Below, in pieces: positions 42,604 through 55,238 of a stretch of DNA of 64,000 nucleotides. This DNA comes from Batkoa obscura. Its lineage: Eukaryota; Entomophthoromycota; Entomophthoromycetes; Entomophthorales; Batkoaceae. Each line of letters starts with the position of its first letter. The first letter of the stretch is position 1. The notes below the pieces were generated by a model. The model made no database searches, had not been told where the DNA came from, and worked only from the letters and a program-made list of their open reading frames with translations. The stretch lies in NCBI GenBank assembly GCA_030770535.1, contig JASVEC010000024.1, positions 620,001 to 684,000 on the forward strand, in the 5' to 3' direction. Made by a program: the position numbers and the translations under genes.

Positions 42604-43561
42604 ATGAGTGATAAGTAAGTACAAGTTTAAGCTTATATATAAACTAATTTAAGTAATAATTTTAACTCTAGCAAAAACCAAGATACCGTTACTTTCTTTC
42701 GTAAACGTAAAGAGCAACATAAATTAAAGGAAAGAGATGCTAAGATCCAATCAGCTAAAGCTAAGGTAATTTTTTTACATTTTATTTTAAATTTCAGCTC
42801 ATATCACTCTTCAATTCCAGTCTTCGAATGAAAAGAAAACTCGATTCCTTAGACCAGATCATTTTTTAAAAAATAGCTTAAAAAAAGCTAAAGAAGTACG
42901 TCGATTAAATCGTATAAAAAGACATAATATTTTACCCAAAGTACCATTAACTGGTAAAGTTTATTTAGTTATTCGTAACAAAACGTAAGTGTTTTTTTTA
43001 AAGTTTAAAAGACAATGAGGTATTAACAAGATTTTATTTAGTATTGGTGATATCCCAGTTACTGTTAAAAAAGCATTCAGTGAATTAAGATTAAGTAAAA
43101 TTAACACAGCTGTTTTTGTTGAAGCTACAAAAGAAAACATGGATAAAATTCAATTAATTAGTCCTTATGTGGTATTTGGGTAAGTCAGTAAAATTAACTT
43201 TTATTCAATTTTAACTAAAGTACAATTAAATAGTGAGCCCAACCTCAATTCCGTCAAAAGTTTAATATATAAACGTGGTTATACAGAGATCAATGATAAG
43301 CGAGTAGTATTAGATAACAATAATTTAGTAGAAGAAAAATTAGGGGAACAAGGGATAATTTGTATTGAAGATTTAGTTCATGAAATTTCCACTGTTGGCG
43401 ATAATTTTAATATTGTTTCCAACTTTTTAGCCCCATTTAGTTTTATCATTCCAAAAAATAGTGATAAAACTTTAAAAATGGTTAATTCAACTGTTATGGA
43501 TCGTACATCAGAACAAGAAAAAGCAGATATTATTAATCAATTAGTGGCTAAAATGAATTGA
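42604..43561 (+). CDS. RLP7: Ribosome biogenesis protein RLP7 (uL30-like)
   Basis: Five exons: 42604-42614, 42672-42765, 42821-42984, 43042-43179 and 43234-43561, 244 residues. It has the L7/L30 fold, but details favour the nucleolar assembly factor Rlp7/RPL7L1 over ribosomal protein uL30. The diagnostic part is VLDNNNLVEEKLGEQGIICI with EDLVHEISTVGDNFNIVSNF, which mirrors yeast Rlp7. The protein ends LVAKMN, like the Rlp7 and RPL7L1 termini. The N-terminus is basic (FFRKRKEQHKLKERDAKI). Rlp7 binds the ITS2-proximal region of pre-60S particles and is needed for 27S processing, in the same pathway as ERB1. The first exon has only 11 nt. Confidence 0.88.
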
Positions 43562-44066
43562 GTGGATATTACATTATTATGCATACACTCAATAGATTTT
43601 ATGGCATTTTACTACTCCCTTTTTATTTCATATAGAATTAAATATTTTTCAAAATATTATTTGATAATAATTAGATTTGAAATATTTTACTAGAATAATT
43701 TTATTCTTTTATAGAATAGAATGTTTTAATTTTGTAAATAACTAATATTAATAATATAAATTTTAATCTAAAGTTTTAGTGTTTCATAATTTCAATTAAA
43801 ATATTTTAATATACAATAAATTTAAAACTCAAGAAATAATTTTTAATATAAAAAGATCAATTAAATTTGATAAGCTTTCATTAAAGTATAATTTTATTTT
43901 TCTACCTTTAAAATATTTAATAGCTAATAAACTGATGACCAATTGTAATAATCACAACTTTGGTAATTTTTATAAAACTAATATTAAATTCAATAATTTT
44001 CAACTTATTCAACATTGACTTTTTAATTTCAATCGTAACATTGTCGATTCGTACAATAAAAGTTAC
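43562..44066. other. Convergent intergenic spacer
   Basis: About 500 bp between RLP7 and the convergent WDR59 gene. AT-rich, nothing recognised. Confidence 0.35.
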
Positions 44067-47000
44067 TTACAACATTAATTCAGCTTGAACCTCAATACAA
44101 TTGCAACCACAACCCGCTGGACAGGCTGCATTTTCGCCTTCAAAATTAGTATCGAACCATTCTTTCATATGATTCATATGTCCACCATGACCACAAATAT
44201 TACAAAATGAAGAGATACCTTTTTTATATATAAAAGAATTAACATGGAATTAGAATTTAATAATAAAACTTTATTACCTTTGACAAAAGTTTGACAAATT
44301 GTGCATTTTGGATACATTCGATGTTGATAGCATTTTTTACAATATCTTTTTATTACATTTTCTTTATTCCCATTATTATTGTTATTCCCTAATGATGGTG
44401 AATTCAACCCATTTTCAAACTCTAAAGGAGATAAACAATGATAACAAGTAGGGTGAATTTCTAATCCAATATGATTTTTATCCTGCTTCAATATCTCTGA
44501 ATTCTTTAATAATTCTGCTCTTTGATCTAATAATCCCCATTTGTATAATATTTCAGCATATAATGCTCTATAAAAATTAAACTTCAATTGTTCTTCTATT
44601 GAAAATAATGAGTTCAGTTGTTTATTCTCTTTCATTTCCTTTTCTTCTTGATTCATTAATAACGAATTATTCCCACTTTGTTTACTTAATGTATTAAAGC
44701 TTAACATTGTTTCTCTTGAATGTGTGGTACTAAAACTACCTGGTCCTTCAAATGTATCTTTATTAAATTTACCAGTATCTTCCATTTTTAATCCACCATT
44801 GGGATCATAAGCATGTAATTCCATACTATGTCGACCTAAACTACCATACAAACTCGATTTATAATTCATATCTAAAGAACTACCAAATAGATGAGAGCTA
44901 GTTCTTGAATGAGATTCATTATCATTTTCTCGTAAGAATTTTATTGGATGAGTGGATGTAGGTGACATGGAATATAGACCTAAATTAGTAGGTAGAATTG
45001 GGGTTGTTTTTACTAAACAAGAATATTAGATTAAACTATTTTTACTAATTAAGTTAATAAAATAACTTACAAGCAGGAGAAATAGGTTTGTTAATATCAG
45101 TATTAACTGGTTTTGGTGGTAATCTTCTTGGAGATGCAATTTCTTTTTGATAAAATGAATTATTTTTTATTGTTGAATTAGTTTGTAATAATGGATTTTG
45201 TAATAAAATAGGTGATTTTCGATCATTAATAGAATTTTTATGAAATAATCGACTTGCTGGTCGACTCAATGTTATTGGACTAAAGTAGTCTTTAGGTATT
45301 TCAGATGTTAAACTGTATGATATTGGATCATGATTCAACTAAACAAATAAATTAAACTAAATTAAATTAAATTAAATTAAATTAAATTAAATTTTACTTT
45401 TGAAATTGCATTAATTTCATTAGGTGCTTCAATACTAGATAAAGAATCAAAAATTGTTGCTAATATTCCCAATGTTTGTATATCATTTATTAATTCATAA
45501 TAATTAAATCTAAATCAATAATAATATAAATAACATAAATAATATAAATAATATAAATAATATAAATAATATAAATAATATAAATAATATAAATAATATA
45601 AATAATATAAATAATATAAATAGTATAAATAATATAAATAATATAAATAATATAAATAATATAAATAATATAATAAACTTACAAATTTAAAACTAATTTT
45701 TTACCAAATGGATGAGAACCCCAGATCATTAAATTTTGATTATATTCCGTTAATATATATTTAGTACAATCTGATAATCTTTTTTCATCATAATTTAAAT
45801 TTATAGTCTCATTTCTATTTTTTAATTTTGGTGGTTTGAATAAAAAAATTAAATTTAACAATTTCCATAATTTAGATAAATCTTTTCTTCCTTTCATTTT
45901 AGCTATTTTTCTATTGTGATTTAAAATATGAGATAGTGATTTACCAAATATTTTATAATTATAAGCTAATTCAAAATCCGGATATATAAAATTAGTTATA
46001 TTTCTAATATGAATCTGTTTACTATGATTTTTTTTCATTGAAACTTTAGATCCACCCAAATTATCCGATACATTCGTAAGTAAATTTTTTTGATTTTTTT
46101 GGTTTTTTTGTAATTGCAATGAAGTATTATTATGAGCATTTGGTCGATAATATAAAGAAGATACAATAAACAATTCATCTGGATCATCTGGATCATCTGA
46201 TGTTGATAATATATCTTCCATTTTATTTCTAGTTAAATATTGATAATTATTTGAAGAAGCTAATCTAAACATTTTTAAAGATTCATATGATCTTGGATGA
46301 ATATGATAAGATGAAAATAAATTATTATTATTATTATTACTATTGTTATTATTATTATGTAACATTGACTCAGTTGAAAAAAATAAAATTAATTGATCAT
46401 TATTGCCAAATATACCTGAACACATTCTAGGAAATGGAATATTTTGATCTTCTAATTCTAACGCTGATACTAATTCTCTTGTATTTGATAATTTATTTGC
46501 TTTATGATAAGTTTGGTTTTCTTCATCTGAGTTGTCTGAATAAGATTTATTATTGTTATTACCATTATTATTATTATTATTATTAGATAAATCATAAGGC
46601 GGTTTTTCACCCAACATAAAGCTAATACATGGAAATAAACAATGCAAATTTTTAGATACATGAGCTTTGGATATGTTTTGTAATGAATTTAATATAAATC
46701 CTCGATCTGCCATTGAAACGATACCTTGTTTTGATAACTCAAATATTGGATAATTTTGATTAGGATAATCAATTGGAAAATCGATATTTAATCGAATATT
46801 AATTAAATTTCCTCCTTTTTGCAATAATACTGGTAATCCTAATGTACAACTTCTTCCTGGCACATCAATTCTTTCAAATTCAACTCCTTGATTTTTAAAT
46901 TGTTGTTTCATTATAGCAAATTCCTCCATCAAACTTTTAATTGTCCATCCTTTATAATAAGATGCTAAATTATCGGATGGGTTTTTACTATAACCTTTTA

Positions 47001-49006
47001 CAGCTTTAATCCATGAATTAACGAAATTACTTGTCATTATTTCAGTTCGTATTTCTTTTTGTGGTTGTAAGTTGGTTGGTAAAGGTAACATTGTATTACG
47101 ATGTAAGGGTGATGTAGATATTATATTATTTGAATTAGGTGGTGATGAATTGATAAAAGATAAATTATCTTTAGATGATTTATTGCTACTCCATGCTGTA
47201 TTAATATTTATACAATTTGTTTGTGGTGAGGTTGTACTATGTCTCGGTGTGCGATAAGATATCCCTTTTTCTGTAGACGATTTACTATCAGGTGTTAATT
47301 TACGCGGTAAACTACCAACTGCCTGTAATAATAATATTAAATATATTCAAATATTAAAGTAATATTTACCCTTAGTTGAGATTCGCCAATTGGCCAAAGT
47401 CGAAGCTGACGATCTAATGAAAAGGTCACCAATTGAAATTCCCTATCATCTATAATAATAATTAAATATAAGTTATTTGTTTATTTAATTCAAACTTTAC
47501 CTTCCAAATTAAAAGTTTCGTTATTACCCCTAATACGCCATAAAAATTCTCTAACAATACCAGTATGACCTTTATACTGAAACACAGGTGCTTCTGGTTT
47601 TTCTTTGTCCCATAAATATAAATCATTTTCACATCGTAATGGTATACTAATTATTCCTCTACCAAAGGGCTATAATTTTTAAAAATAAATAAATATCAAA
47701 TAAACAAAATTTAATATAATAAACAATAAATAAATAACATATAATAAATAACATATAATAAATAACACATAATAAATAATAAATAATAAATAATAAAAAT
47801 ATTACTGTGTAACGTGCTTTACCAATTGGAAATGTAGTATTAATTTGACCTTTTGGTTCACTTAAATTTTCAATATCCCAAAACTAAAATTAAATTATTA
47901 TTTAATATTAAAATTATTTTATTAATAATATTATTCTCTACTTTTATTGTTTTATCATAACTGCAAGTTAATAGTTCATTTTCAGTTGCTCTGCTCCAGT
48001 TAATATTAGCAATTTTTTTATCATGGACTTGGATAGAATGCAAGGGCGTAGAACCTTTCTAAAATCGATAAATAAATAAAAAAATCAATATAGAAAAAAG
48101 TGGAATTTTTAATTGAAACTTACTCTAGTATCCCAAATTTTTAAAATAGTTTCTTGAGCCGTAGCTAATAAATAATCTTTATGTGGATGAAAATCAATTT
48201 GAGATATTGATAAATCCCAATTAATTAATGTTTGTGCAGCTTTATTGACATCTTGTCTTAAATCCCAAATTTTAACGGAAGTATCTAAAGATGCTGTACC
48301 CAGTATTTCGGGATGTATATTATTCCAATTGACATCACTAATAGCTCTATCATGTCCTGATACTATAAATTCTACTGAATTTAATTTGGGACGCAACAAA
48401 TTCCATATTAAACATTTTTGATTGAACTAAATAAAATATTGTGATTTAATTATGCTGGTTTTCTAAGCGTAAATTTAAATAAAAATTACTGTTGTTGCAA
48501 TCCAAGTTTCCCTTGTATGATGAGGGTTCCATTGTGCTTCTGCTACTTCCCATCGAGAAAAATAAGGTAATGCTCGAGGCGGATCAAAAGGATTCTCAAG
48601 ATCAATAATTAATAAACCATTTCGACTAGTATTAAAAAAATCATTAATTTACATTATACATAGAAATATACATAGAATAATATATAGAATGTAATAATCC
48701 AATTAAAATAGCTTGAAATTACCTAGCCAAAACAATATCTCTTTTTAAGGGAGAAATAGACATTGCTGCAATTGGTTCATCAATTTTAATATTTAATTGT
48801 TGATAAAAAGAAGTATCTAAATTCGTTTCAAAATAACTTTTCTTTTCTTCATGTTTTGGAGGTGTTTCTAAAGTTTCAAGATTATTTTTTTCATAAGATG
48901 GAGATTCTAATTCCAATGAATTCTTTTTTTTTTCGATGGTATCATTAATATCATTGATTGTTATTGAAGGTAATACAGGAGTTATTGAGGCACTTTCATC
49001 ACTCAT
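44067..49006 (-). CDS. WDR59: GATOR2/SEACAT subunit WDR59 (Sea3/Mtc5-like)
   Basis: Twelve exons on the minus strand: 49006-48723, 48625-48490, 48426-48124, 48058-47942, 47883-47806, 47669-47501, 47449-47370, 47322-45683, 45509-45398, 45338-45071, 45012-44278 and 44218-44067, 1357 residues in one frame. WDR59 is a scaffold of GATOR2, which relays amino-acid status to TORC1 at the vacuole. The N-terminal WD40 propeller contains WEVAEAQWNPHHTRETWIAT, IVSGHDRAISDVNWNNIHPE and LDTSVKIWDLR. An RWD-like domain lies at about 480-600. The C-terminus is the characteristic zinc-finger cluster: CYHC, CKKC, CTIC, FCNICGHGGHMNHMKEWF and CPAGCGCNC. Between them are Asn/Ser-rich linkers specific to this genome. 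The stop is placed at 44067; a downstream splice is possible but not needed. Confidence 0.92.
45527..45673. repeat. 9-bp tandem repeat in a WDR59 intron
   Basis: About 15 units of ATAAATAAT fill almost the whole intron between exons 8 and 9. A separate AAATT repeat of period 5 lies at about 45355-45392 in the next intron. Confidence 0.95.
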
Positions 49007-49213
49007 AATTAAATTAAATACAAAATGGTAATCTTTTTATTTAGCTGTGACTTAAATTGAATTCTGTAAACAAAATGAAGTCAATTAATTTTATTACTTG
49101 AACTTTATTGGCTAATGAAAATCAATTCTAACAAATAAGTTGAAGTAATTTAAAAGTAAATCAGATAGATAAATTTTAGAGGGAGAGCATTATCAATTAC
49201 TTTATTAAAAGAG

Positions 49214-51320
49214 ATGAATCCCAACACCGATATGAATACAAATGAAACTGAGAATGAAGAAATACAAACCTTAACACGAGTCCAAGAATTATTGCAAAAA
49301 GGGGGAATAATGTTACCTTCGTCAGCGGTTAAACCACCGTTGAAAGATAATCTTAAAGAATCTTCACCAGAATCCACATTACCTCAATATTGGTATCCAT
49401 TAGGAGCAGGTATTACACAAAAAATGGAACCAATGGATATAACTTCGGAAGGTACTATCTATTTGAGAGAAAGACCAAGTATTAGAGATAAAGCCGATGA
49501 AACTATTGGTAGGATATGGGAAGAAAGTAGTATTAGTTTTGATAAGTTAACTAAAGATAACTTTATAAATAAATTTACTGAAAATGGAGATACTAAGTCG
49601 GATGTAGATGTAGTTGAAGAAGAAGAAGAAGAAGAAGAAGAAGAAGAATTTACTACAGATAAATTTTTGGAAACTATTACTATGATGAAAAGACGTTTAT
49701 TGTAAGCTATCATTATTTTAATAATTGATTTTAAATTTTGAAAAGGTTTTTACTAAAAATAATAAACTGATATTAAAATGAATTAATTAATTTAGAGAAT
49801 GCAAACAAGAAGCAGGAATAACGTATGATATGGTGAATTTGCTAAAAAATAACCCCACTACAAACCCCCAACTAAGTTTAGAAGATTTAATAAAAAGGGG
49901 AGAAACTTCTAAAAACCCAATGCCATTAGCACCAAATGCATTAGATTATTCTTTTGGTGCGTTAGAAGAACCAAGTTTAAAAAGGAAGATTGGGGATTCT
50001 AAATTAAATTTAGCTGCTAAGAGAAGCCAAATTGTTAACTCAGTGGAATTACTAAAACAAGGGGAACAAAGGTTGAAGTTAATGATTGATAGTGAAGCGT
50101 TATTTTGGTCCAAGATGTTTAAATTGAAACCTTTAGGCTGGGTTATTCAATCTACTCTTCAGAGGTTAGATAGTAATTTAAAACCATTTACAGTAAATTA
50201 CGGATATAGAGATGGTATTATTATATTCTGTTTTTATAATAATAAATTTTAACTGAAACCAATTTATTTTAGCTGGTTCAACCTTCAATGTGAATACAGT
50301 AGCTGAATTAACACATGATATTAATGAAGCTGGAGCCGTATCCGTTCGGCCTTTTCTTGAACATCAAATACCAAAAACAGTGATTTTACAATTAATTGGA
50401 GAAAACTACTCTTCCTTAAAAGATAAGATAGATAGTAATTTTATTATACCATTTCAACATCCGTTAGAGCCCTTACCGAATGATTGGGACATGGATTTAG
50501 CAGTGTTAAAAATTCATCGTACATTGCAATTGGCTCGTAGCACTTGTTTAGATTTAGAATTATTTCATCATTTAACTAAAGAAGCAAGAGATTTGGAATC
50601 TGTTATTAAAACTACAGATGATTTAATTTTAATTCGTATCAATGATCAGGTAGATTTAGCTATTAGGTATGTACCTTTACCTAAAAGTTACATAGATGAG
50701 TTAAATCAAACTATTCATATTAAAAATGGAAATTTAAATACAGCAGATGTTTGTCAAAAAATCAAAGTGACCATGTATTCTCAATTGAGAATCATTCATC
50801 AAAATCGGTTAATTCAAAGAAAAAATAAACTAATGAAAAACATTGTTTATGATAATGAACCACCATTAGAAGAGATTAAGTAAGTGTTTTATTTATTCAT
50901 TATATTTATTTAAAATATTTTTAAAATAGAAAATTTGAAAAAGTATCCCCAATATTATCCACCAATATAGATTTATGTAAATATCATTTTTTCCTACGAA
51001 GAATGTGGAAAGAAACCATTAAAGCATTGAGTGAAATCAACCTACCAGAACTTCCAACCAAAGCTGAAATACCACGGATTGAAGCTGATTTAGCACTTCA
51101 ACCAGGTGCTCAATTAGGTTGTTTTACAACTAGTCATTATATTACTATTGTTGTACTTGGAGCTCATATTATTCAATTTCATTTATCAGCCCCAAATAAG
51201 TTAGTGGCTCATTTATACTCCGGAGATATTGAAATGGATATTGAAATGGATTGGTTTAAAATTTTGATCAAAAATGAAGTTTTAAAAATTTTAAAAGTAC
51301 ATGATATGATCGAGGTATAG
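49214..51320 (+). CDS. MED17: Mediator complex subunit 17 (Srb4)
   Basis: Four exons: 49214-49701, 49796-50214, 50273-50879 and 50930-51320, 634 residues. MED17 is the central scaffold of the Mediator head module and is required for most Pol II transcription. The recognisable core is KRSQIVNSVELLKQGEQRLK, the block SEALFWSKMFKLKPLGWVIQ, then FTVNYGYRDAGSTFNVNTVA and SVRPFLEHQIPKTVILQL. The N-terminal third is divergent and holds a run of about 11 Glu (49615-49647) before FTTDKFLETITMMKRRLL. The C-terminal HFFLRRMWKETIKALSEI and the following domain fit the family. The gene is divergent from WDR59, with a 207-bp shared promoter region. Confidence 0.92.
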
Positions 51321-51713
51321 AGTTGAAGAAAGTGTTGTGAAATTATTCAAGGTAAGTGAAGGTGTTTTGAAAAAAAATTGAAGGTTAAGATGTTATTGTT
51401 GATGGATTTAATAAAATAGTAATGTTAATAAATTTTCAAATCGTTTTTTAATAGTATTTTATAAACACCTTTTTATAGATGAGAGTTATCTTTTTTATGA
51501 AAACTTATTCGATTATTAGCATTTCCAGAAATTAAAAAATTTCTTTAGTTAAAATAGTAATATTTATAAGATTAAAATAAAATTCAAAATAAAATACTAA
51601 AAACATCTTATAAACATTCTAACTATTTTAAAAGAACAGTAAGTTTGTGGCTTAAAACTGTCTACTTTTTCTATAAAAAAACCCAAAAACTTCATTCCCA
51701 AAAACCAACAAAT

Positions 51714-52776
51714 ATGTTTGCAAAAATTGGAAGCTTCCTATTAATAGTCCTCCTCGCCATTCTTTTTCGTAATAATTTTTCAATTAATTATAATATGACA
51801 AGTACTTTATTACCTTCCATCATTCGACAAGCTACCAAATCTCATACAGCTTCTGTAATTTTCCTTCATGGTTTAGGAGATAGTGGAAATGGCTGGTAAG
51901 TTTGAAAATGAAATCAATTAAAAATTATAAAATTTAACAACCAATCTTCTCATTAGGGCACCAGTAGCAGATCAAATTAAAGCTCAATTCCCACACATTA
52001 AATTTATATTTCCTAATGCGTAAGTTTTGATATTATTCTATTATTTAAAAAGAGAAACATTTTATTTATTACATTCTCAACTCAGTCCTAACCAACCAGT
52101 AACTTTAAATGGAGGTATGTCCATGCCTTCCTGGTATGATATTACTTCTTTAAGTGATTTAGAAGAGCATCAGGATAAAGCTGGTATGTTAGCTTCGGTA
52201 CAAAAAGGTAAAATTATTTTATATTATTCAATAACTATATGCATGTTCATACAATTTTTTATCTTAAAGTTAATAAACTTATTCAAAATGAAATTGATAT
52301 TGGTATTAATCCAAATAGAATCGTAATTGGTGGATTTTCTCAAGGTAATTAGCCACAATTATAGTATTTTCAAAAAGAATGATGGATTTTTAAAATTTAA
52401 TTAGGTTGTGTTGTCAGCTTGTTAACTGCCCTTACTTCCGAATACCAATTTGCTGGTGTTGTTAGTTTTAGTGGTTATCTACCAATAGTTAAACAAGTAT
52501 TTAATATGGCTACTGATAGTTCTAAAAAAGCACCCATCTTGTGGTGTCATGGAGAACAAGATGAAGTAATATGGATTATTTAATTTCGAATAAAATAACA
52601 AACTCTATTTTTAGGTAGTAAACTATAAATATGGATTACTCAGTAAAGAAGCCTTGACAAAGAATAAATACAATGTGGAATTTCATTCTTTCCCTAATAT
52701 GGGACATTCTGCTTGTCAAGAAGAAATCATGATCTTAACTCAGTTTTTAAGGCGTGTTGTACCAGAGAATATTTAG
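51714..52776 (+). CDS. APT1: Acyl-protein thioesterase / lysophospholipase family hydrolase
   Basis: Six exons: 51714-51895, 51957-52019, 52086-52207, 52270-52344, 52405-52565 and 52615-52776, 254 residues. Alpha/beta hydrolase that removes palmitoyl groups from proteins in the APT family. Motifs are IFLHGLGDSGNGW (oxyanion region), SMPSWYDI, nucleophile GGFSQGC, the acid in WCHGEQDEVV and His in PNMGHSACQ. There are two in-frame starts. From the ATG at 51714 the protein begins with a hydrophobic segment (FLLIVLLAILF) that would act as a signal anchor. From the ATG at 51795 it begins MTSTLLPSIIRQATKSHTAS, the usual length for cytosolic APT1. Upstream GTG codons are not considered. Confidence 0.92.
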
Positions 52777-54057
52777 GTCGGATTATAAATTGTAATTGGA
52801 ATATTATTATTTATGTTTTATGGGTTTTCTTTAATCTTTACTGTTGTTATTTAATCATTTGATAGTTGTTTAAGTATAAAAAGGTAGGGCTTTATTTTGA
52901 AGATATATTTATTAGTAAATAAGCCAAATATGAAGGATAAATTGATTTGTATACATTTACTATACACAATTCATATGATTCCTATATAAGAATTGATATT
53001 AAACTATTGTTGTACTGATATAGATGTTATTTAAATTAAATTATTACAATAAGTTGATATGGTATTAACTCTTTTTTTTCAATTATTTGATTGATATTTT
53101 TTTAAACTTTTTGTTCTATAAAAACAAGTTAAAACAATAAACAGGAAGTATCACATAATGATATTAGTAGGTATCGAACAAGCCATATGACTAAATACTT
53201 TAGAATTGAACTCTAATGATTAATACTAAGCATCAAAGACATTAGAAGTGATTAACATTGTCATTACATTATTTACTAGTGTTTCCGAATATCTACCTTA
53301 ATGCTAAACATTATTACATAACAAGATTTGCTTTGTAATGGGGAATTTGCTATAATAGTAGCAAAAATGTAAAAATGAAATAACGCTTTATTAATTCATC
53401 TCATTTATAGTTCCAATTCCTTTTTACTTTTTTATTTAGCAATCCTATGGCTATTCTTTATACTAATACTAAAAGTTGAATACTAAATCTGATAAATTAA
53501 GTTTTATAAATAAAATAAAATAAAATAAAATATTAATCCTAAACTTATGAATTGATAAGGTATATATTTAATATCCTCGATTATTATATGCTCTAGTAGT
53601 TTCACTGGAATAATAGTTAATATAGTGGAACTTTTAATGCTGTTAAACAAGTGAAGTTTATAAAATAGTATTCCTTTAAATTAGAGAAAATAAACGTTTC
53701 ATCAAGAACTTTATTTATGAGTAGAATAAAAGAACAAATAATTTAGATGAAAGGATAATATACAAGAAAAAGATTAGTCATAAAAAATCATTAGACTCTA
53801 AGGAGAATATTCAACTTGAATGCATCTGCTTTGGTTGTGAGCAGTCTAAAGTACACATGTTTGTAACCAATGCGATATAAACATGCTCAGCATTTGAATG
53901 TAGAAACAGATGCGATATAGTAAGATACAACAAGAGTTCAAATATTCAAATATTAAATAAAAAGATTTTCAATAAAATCAAAAATTAGTCTTTAATGAAT
54001 TTTACTTGCCTTGTTTCACTTTAACTGTCATGGTTTTTTAGCAATTTTGGCTAATGA

Positions 54058-54343
54058 ATATAGGGGATGTCTGAATTAGTTTCATTATTTTATCCAATTT
54101 TTAAATATTTTGTATCAAAACTTCGCTTAAAATCTTATAAAAACAATTCTTATTTACTAAAAAACAAGTATCTGGACACAGTTCTAAATCACTCTATTAT
54201 AGTTTATACTTTAAGTTGGTTGAATTTCTACTAGACCTTAAATACGCATTCTTATAAAACTTTATTGAGAAATATTTATTATTGACCGCTTTATAACCAA
54301 CATTACAGATTTGCTATCAAATAAACTATTTTAATATTATAAT
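54058..54343 (+). mobile_element. Partial left end of the 2.5-kb transposon
   Basis: About 285 bp closely match 38373-38665, the left end of the complete element, including GGGGATGTCTGAATTAGTTT at its start. The transposase gene and the right end are absent. The match stops where a MITE begins, so the MITE may have inserted there or marks a deletion junction. Confidence 0.85.
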
Positions 54344-54344
54344 T

Positions 54345-54445
54345 ATATGGGGATGTTTTTTTAACTTCATTACTTTTTCCATTTTTTAAGTGCTATCTGA
54401 GCGGAAAGATTATTAATAGAATTAAACAAAAAAACAGATCTTGAT
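54345..54445 (+). repeat. MITE-like palindromic element
   Basis: ATATGGGGATG, TTAACTTCATTACTTTTTCC and GTGCTATCTGAGCGG are intact. Arm B is damaged and the right end is lost. Confidence 0.8.
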
Positions 54446-55238
54446 ATATTTGTTATTTAACATTAATCTTTAATCAAATTTCAAAATACTCGAATATCTT
54501 TATTTAATATTTATCAAGATTGATGTTTAGTTTTTATCTCATTATTTTTTTAAGACTTAAAATATCTTTTGGCCTGATTTTAACTAAATTTTCTTCTTAA
54601 ATAAACAGTTAGAAGAACGTAAAGTTGTAGCAGCTGTCAAAAAACCTAGATTTTATTGTTTTATAAATTTGAAATAATTTAAAATTATTGAGGATAGTTA
54701 AAAAATAAATTGAAACAAAGCTTTTATTTTTAGACTAAAAATATCTTGAAAGAAAAGATGAAAGTTCAAAGAATAAGTTGAATGGTTTAGTTTCAACTTT
54801 TAAAAGGATTAGTTAATATTAATTAATATTAATTAATATTGTTAATATTATTAATATTATTACTATTATTAGTATGAGTTTAATTTTAAAAAAATCAAAA
54901 ACTTAAAAATCACTCGTTATGATGATAAAAAGTAGTATTTTAGCTTAACGTCAAAACTCAAAATTTGGATATCATGTCATTTAAAACCTGAGCATGGGCT
55001 TTATTATTAAGATAATCATAAAATTTATTTCTTAAAAGAAAGGCAGATCATTTACTAAAAATGGAACTTCCAGTTAATAAAGCCCATTAAATAGCCAACT
55101 AAAAACAAATCAATATCTAAATGAGATCAATAAAAAAACAACTAGTTACAAACAATTAGTTGAATTGTTGAGTTGGGAATCAATTGCTCTTTTTTTCATT
55201 ACTTTAATTATTTATTTTATTTTGTATTACGTATCTGA

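Larger units (their letters stand above)
52777..55238. other. Gene-free region with transposon remnants
   Basis: 2.4 kb without a gene. It holds a partial left end of the 2.5-kb transposon (54058-54343) followed by a MITE-like element. An imperfect TTAATATTAA repeat lies at about 54812-54870. Confidence 0.5.

Noticed and set aside
45527-45673. Regular repeats that could suggest a CRISPR-like array
   Set aside because: The 9-bp units have no spacers. It is a simple tandem repeat in an intron.
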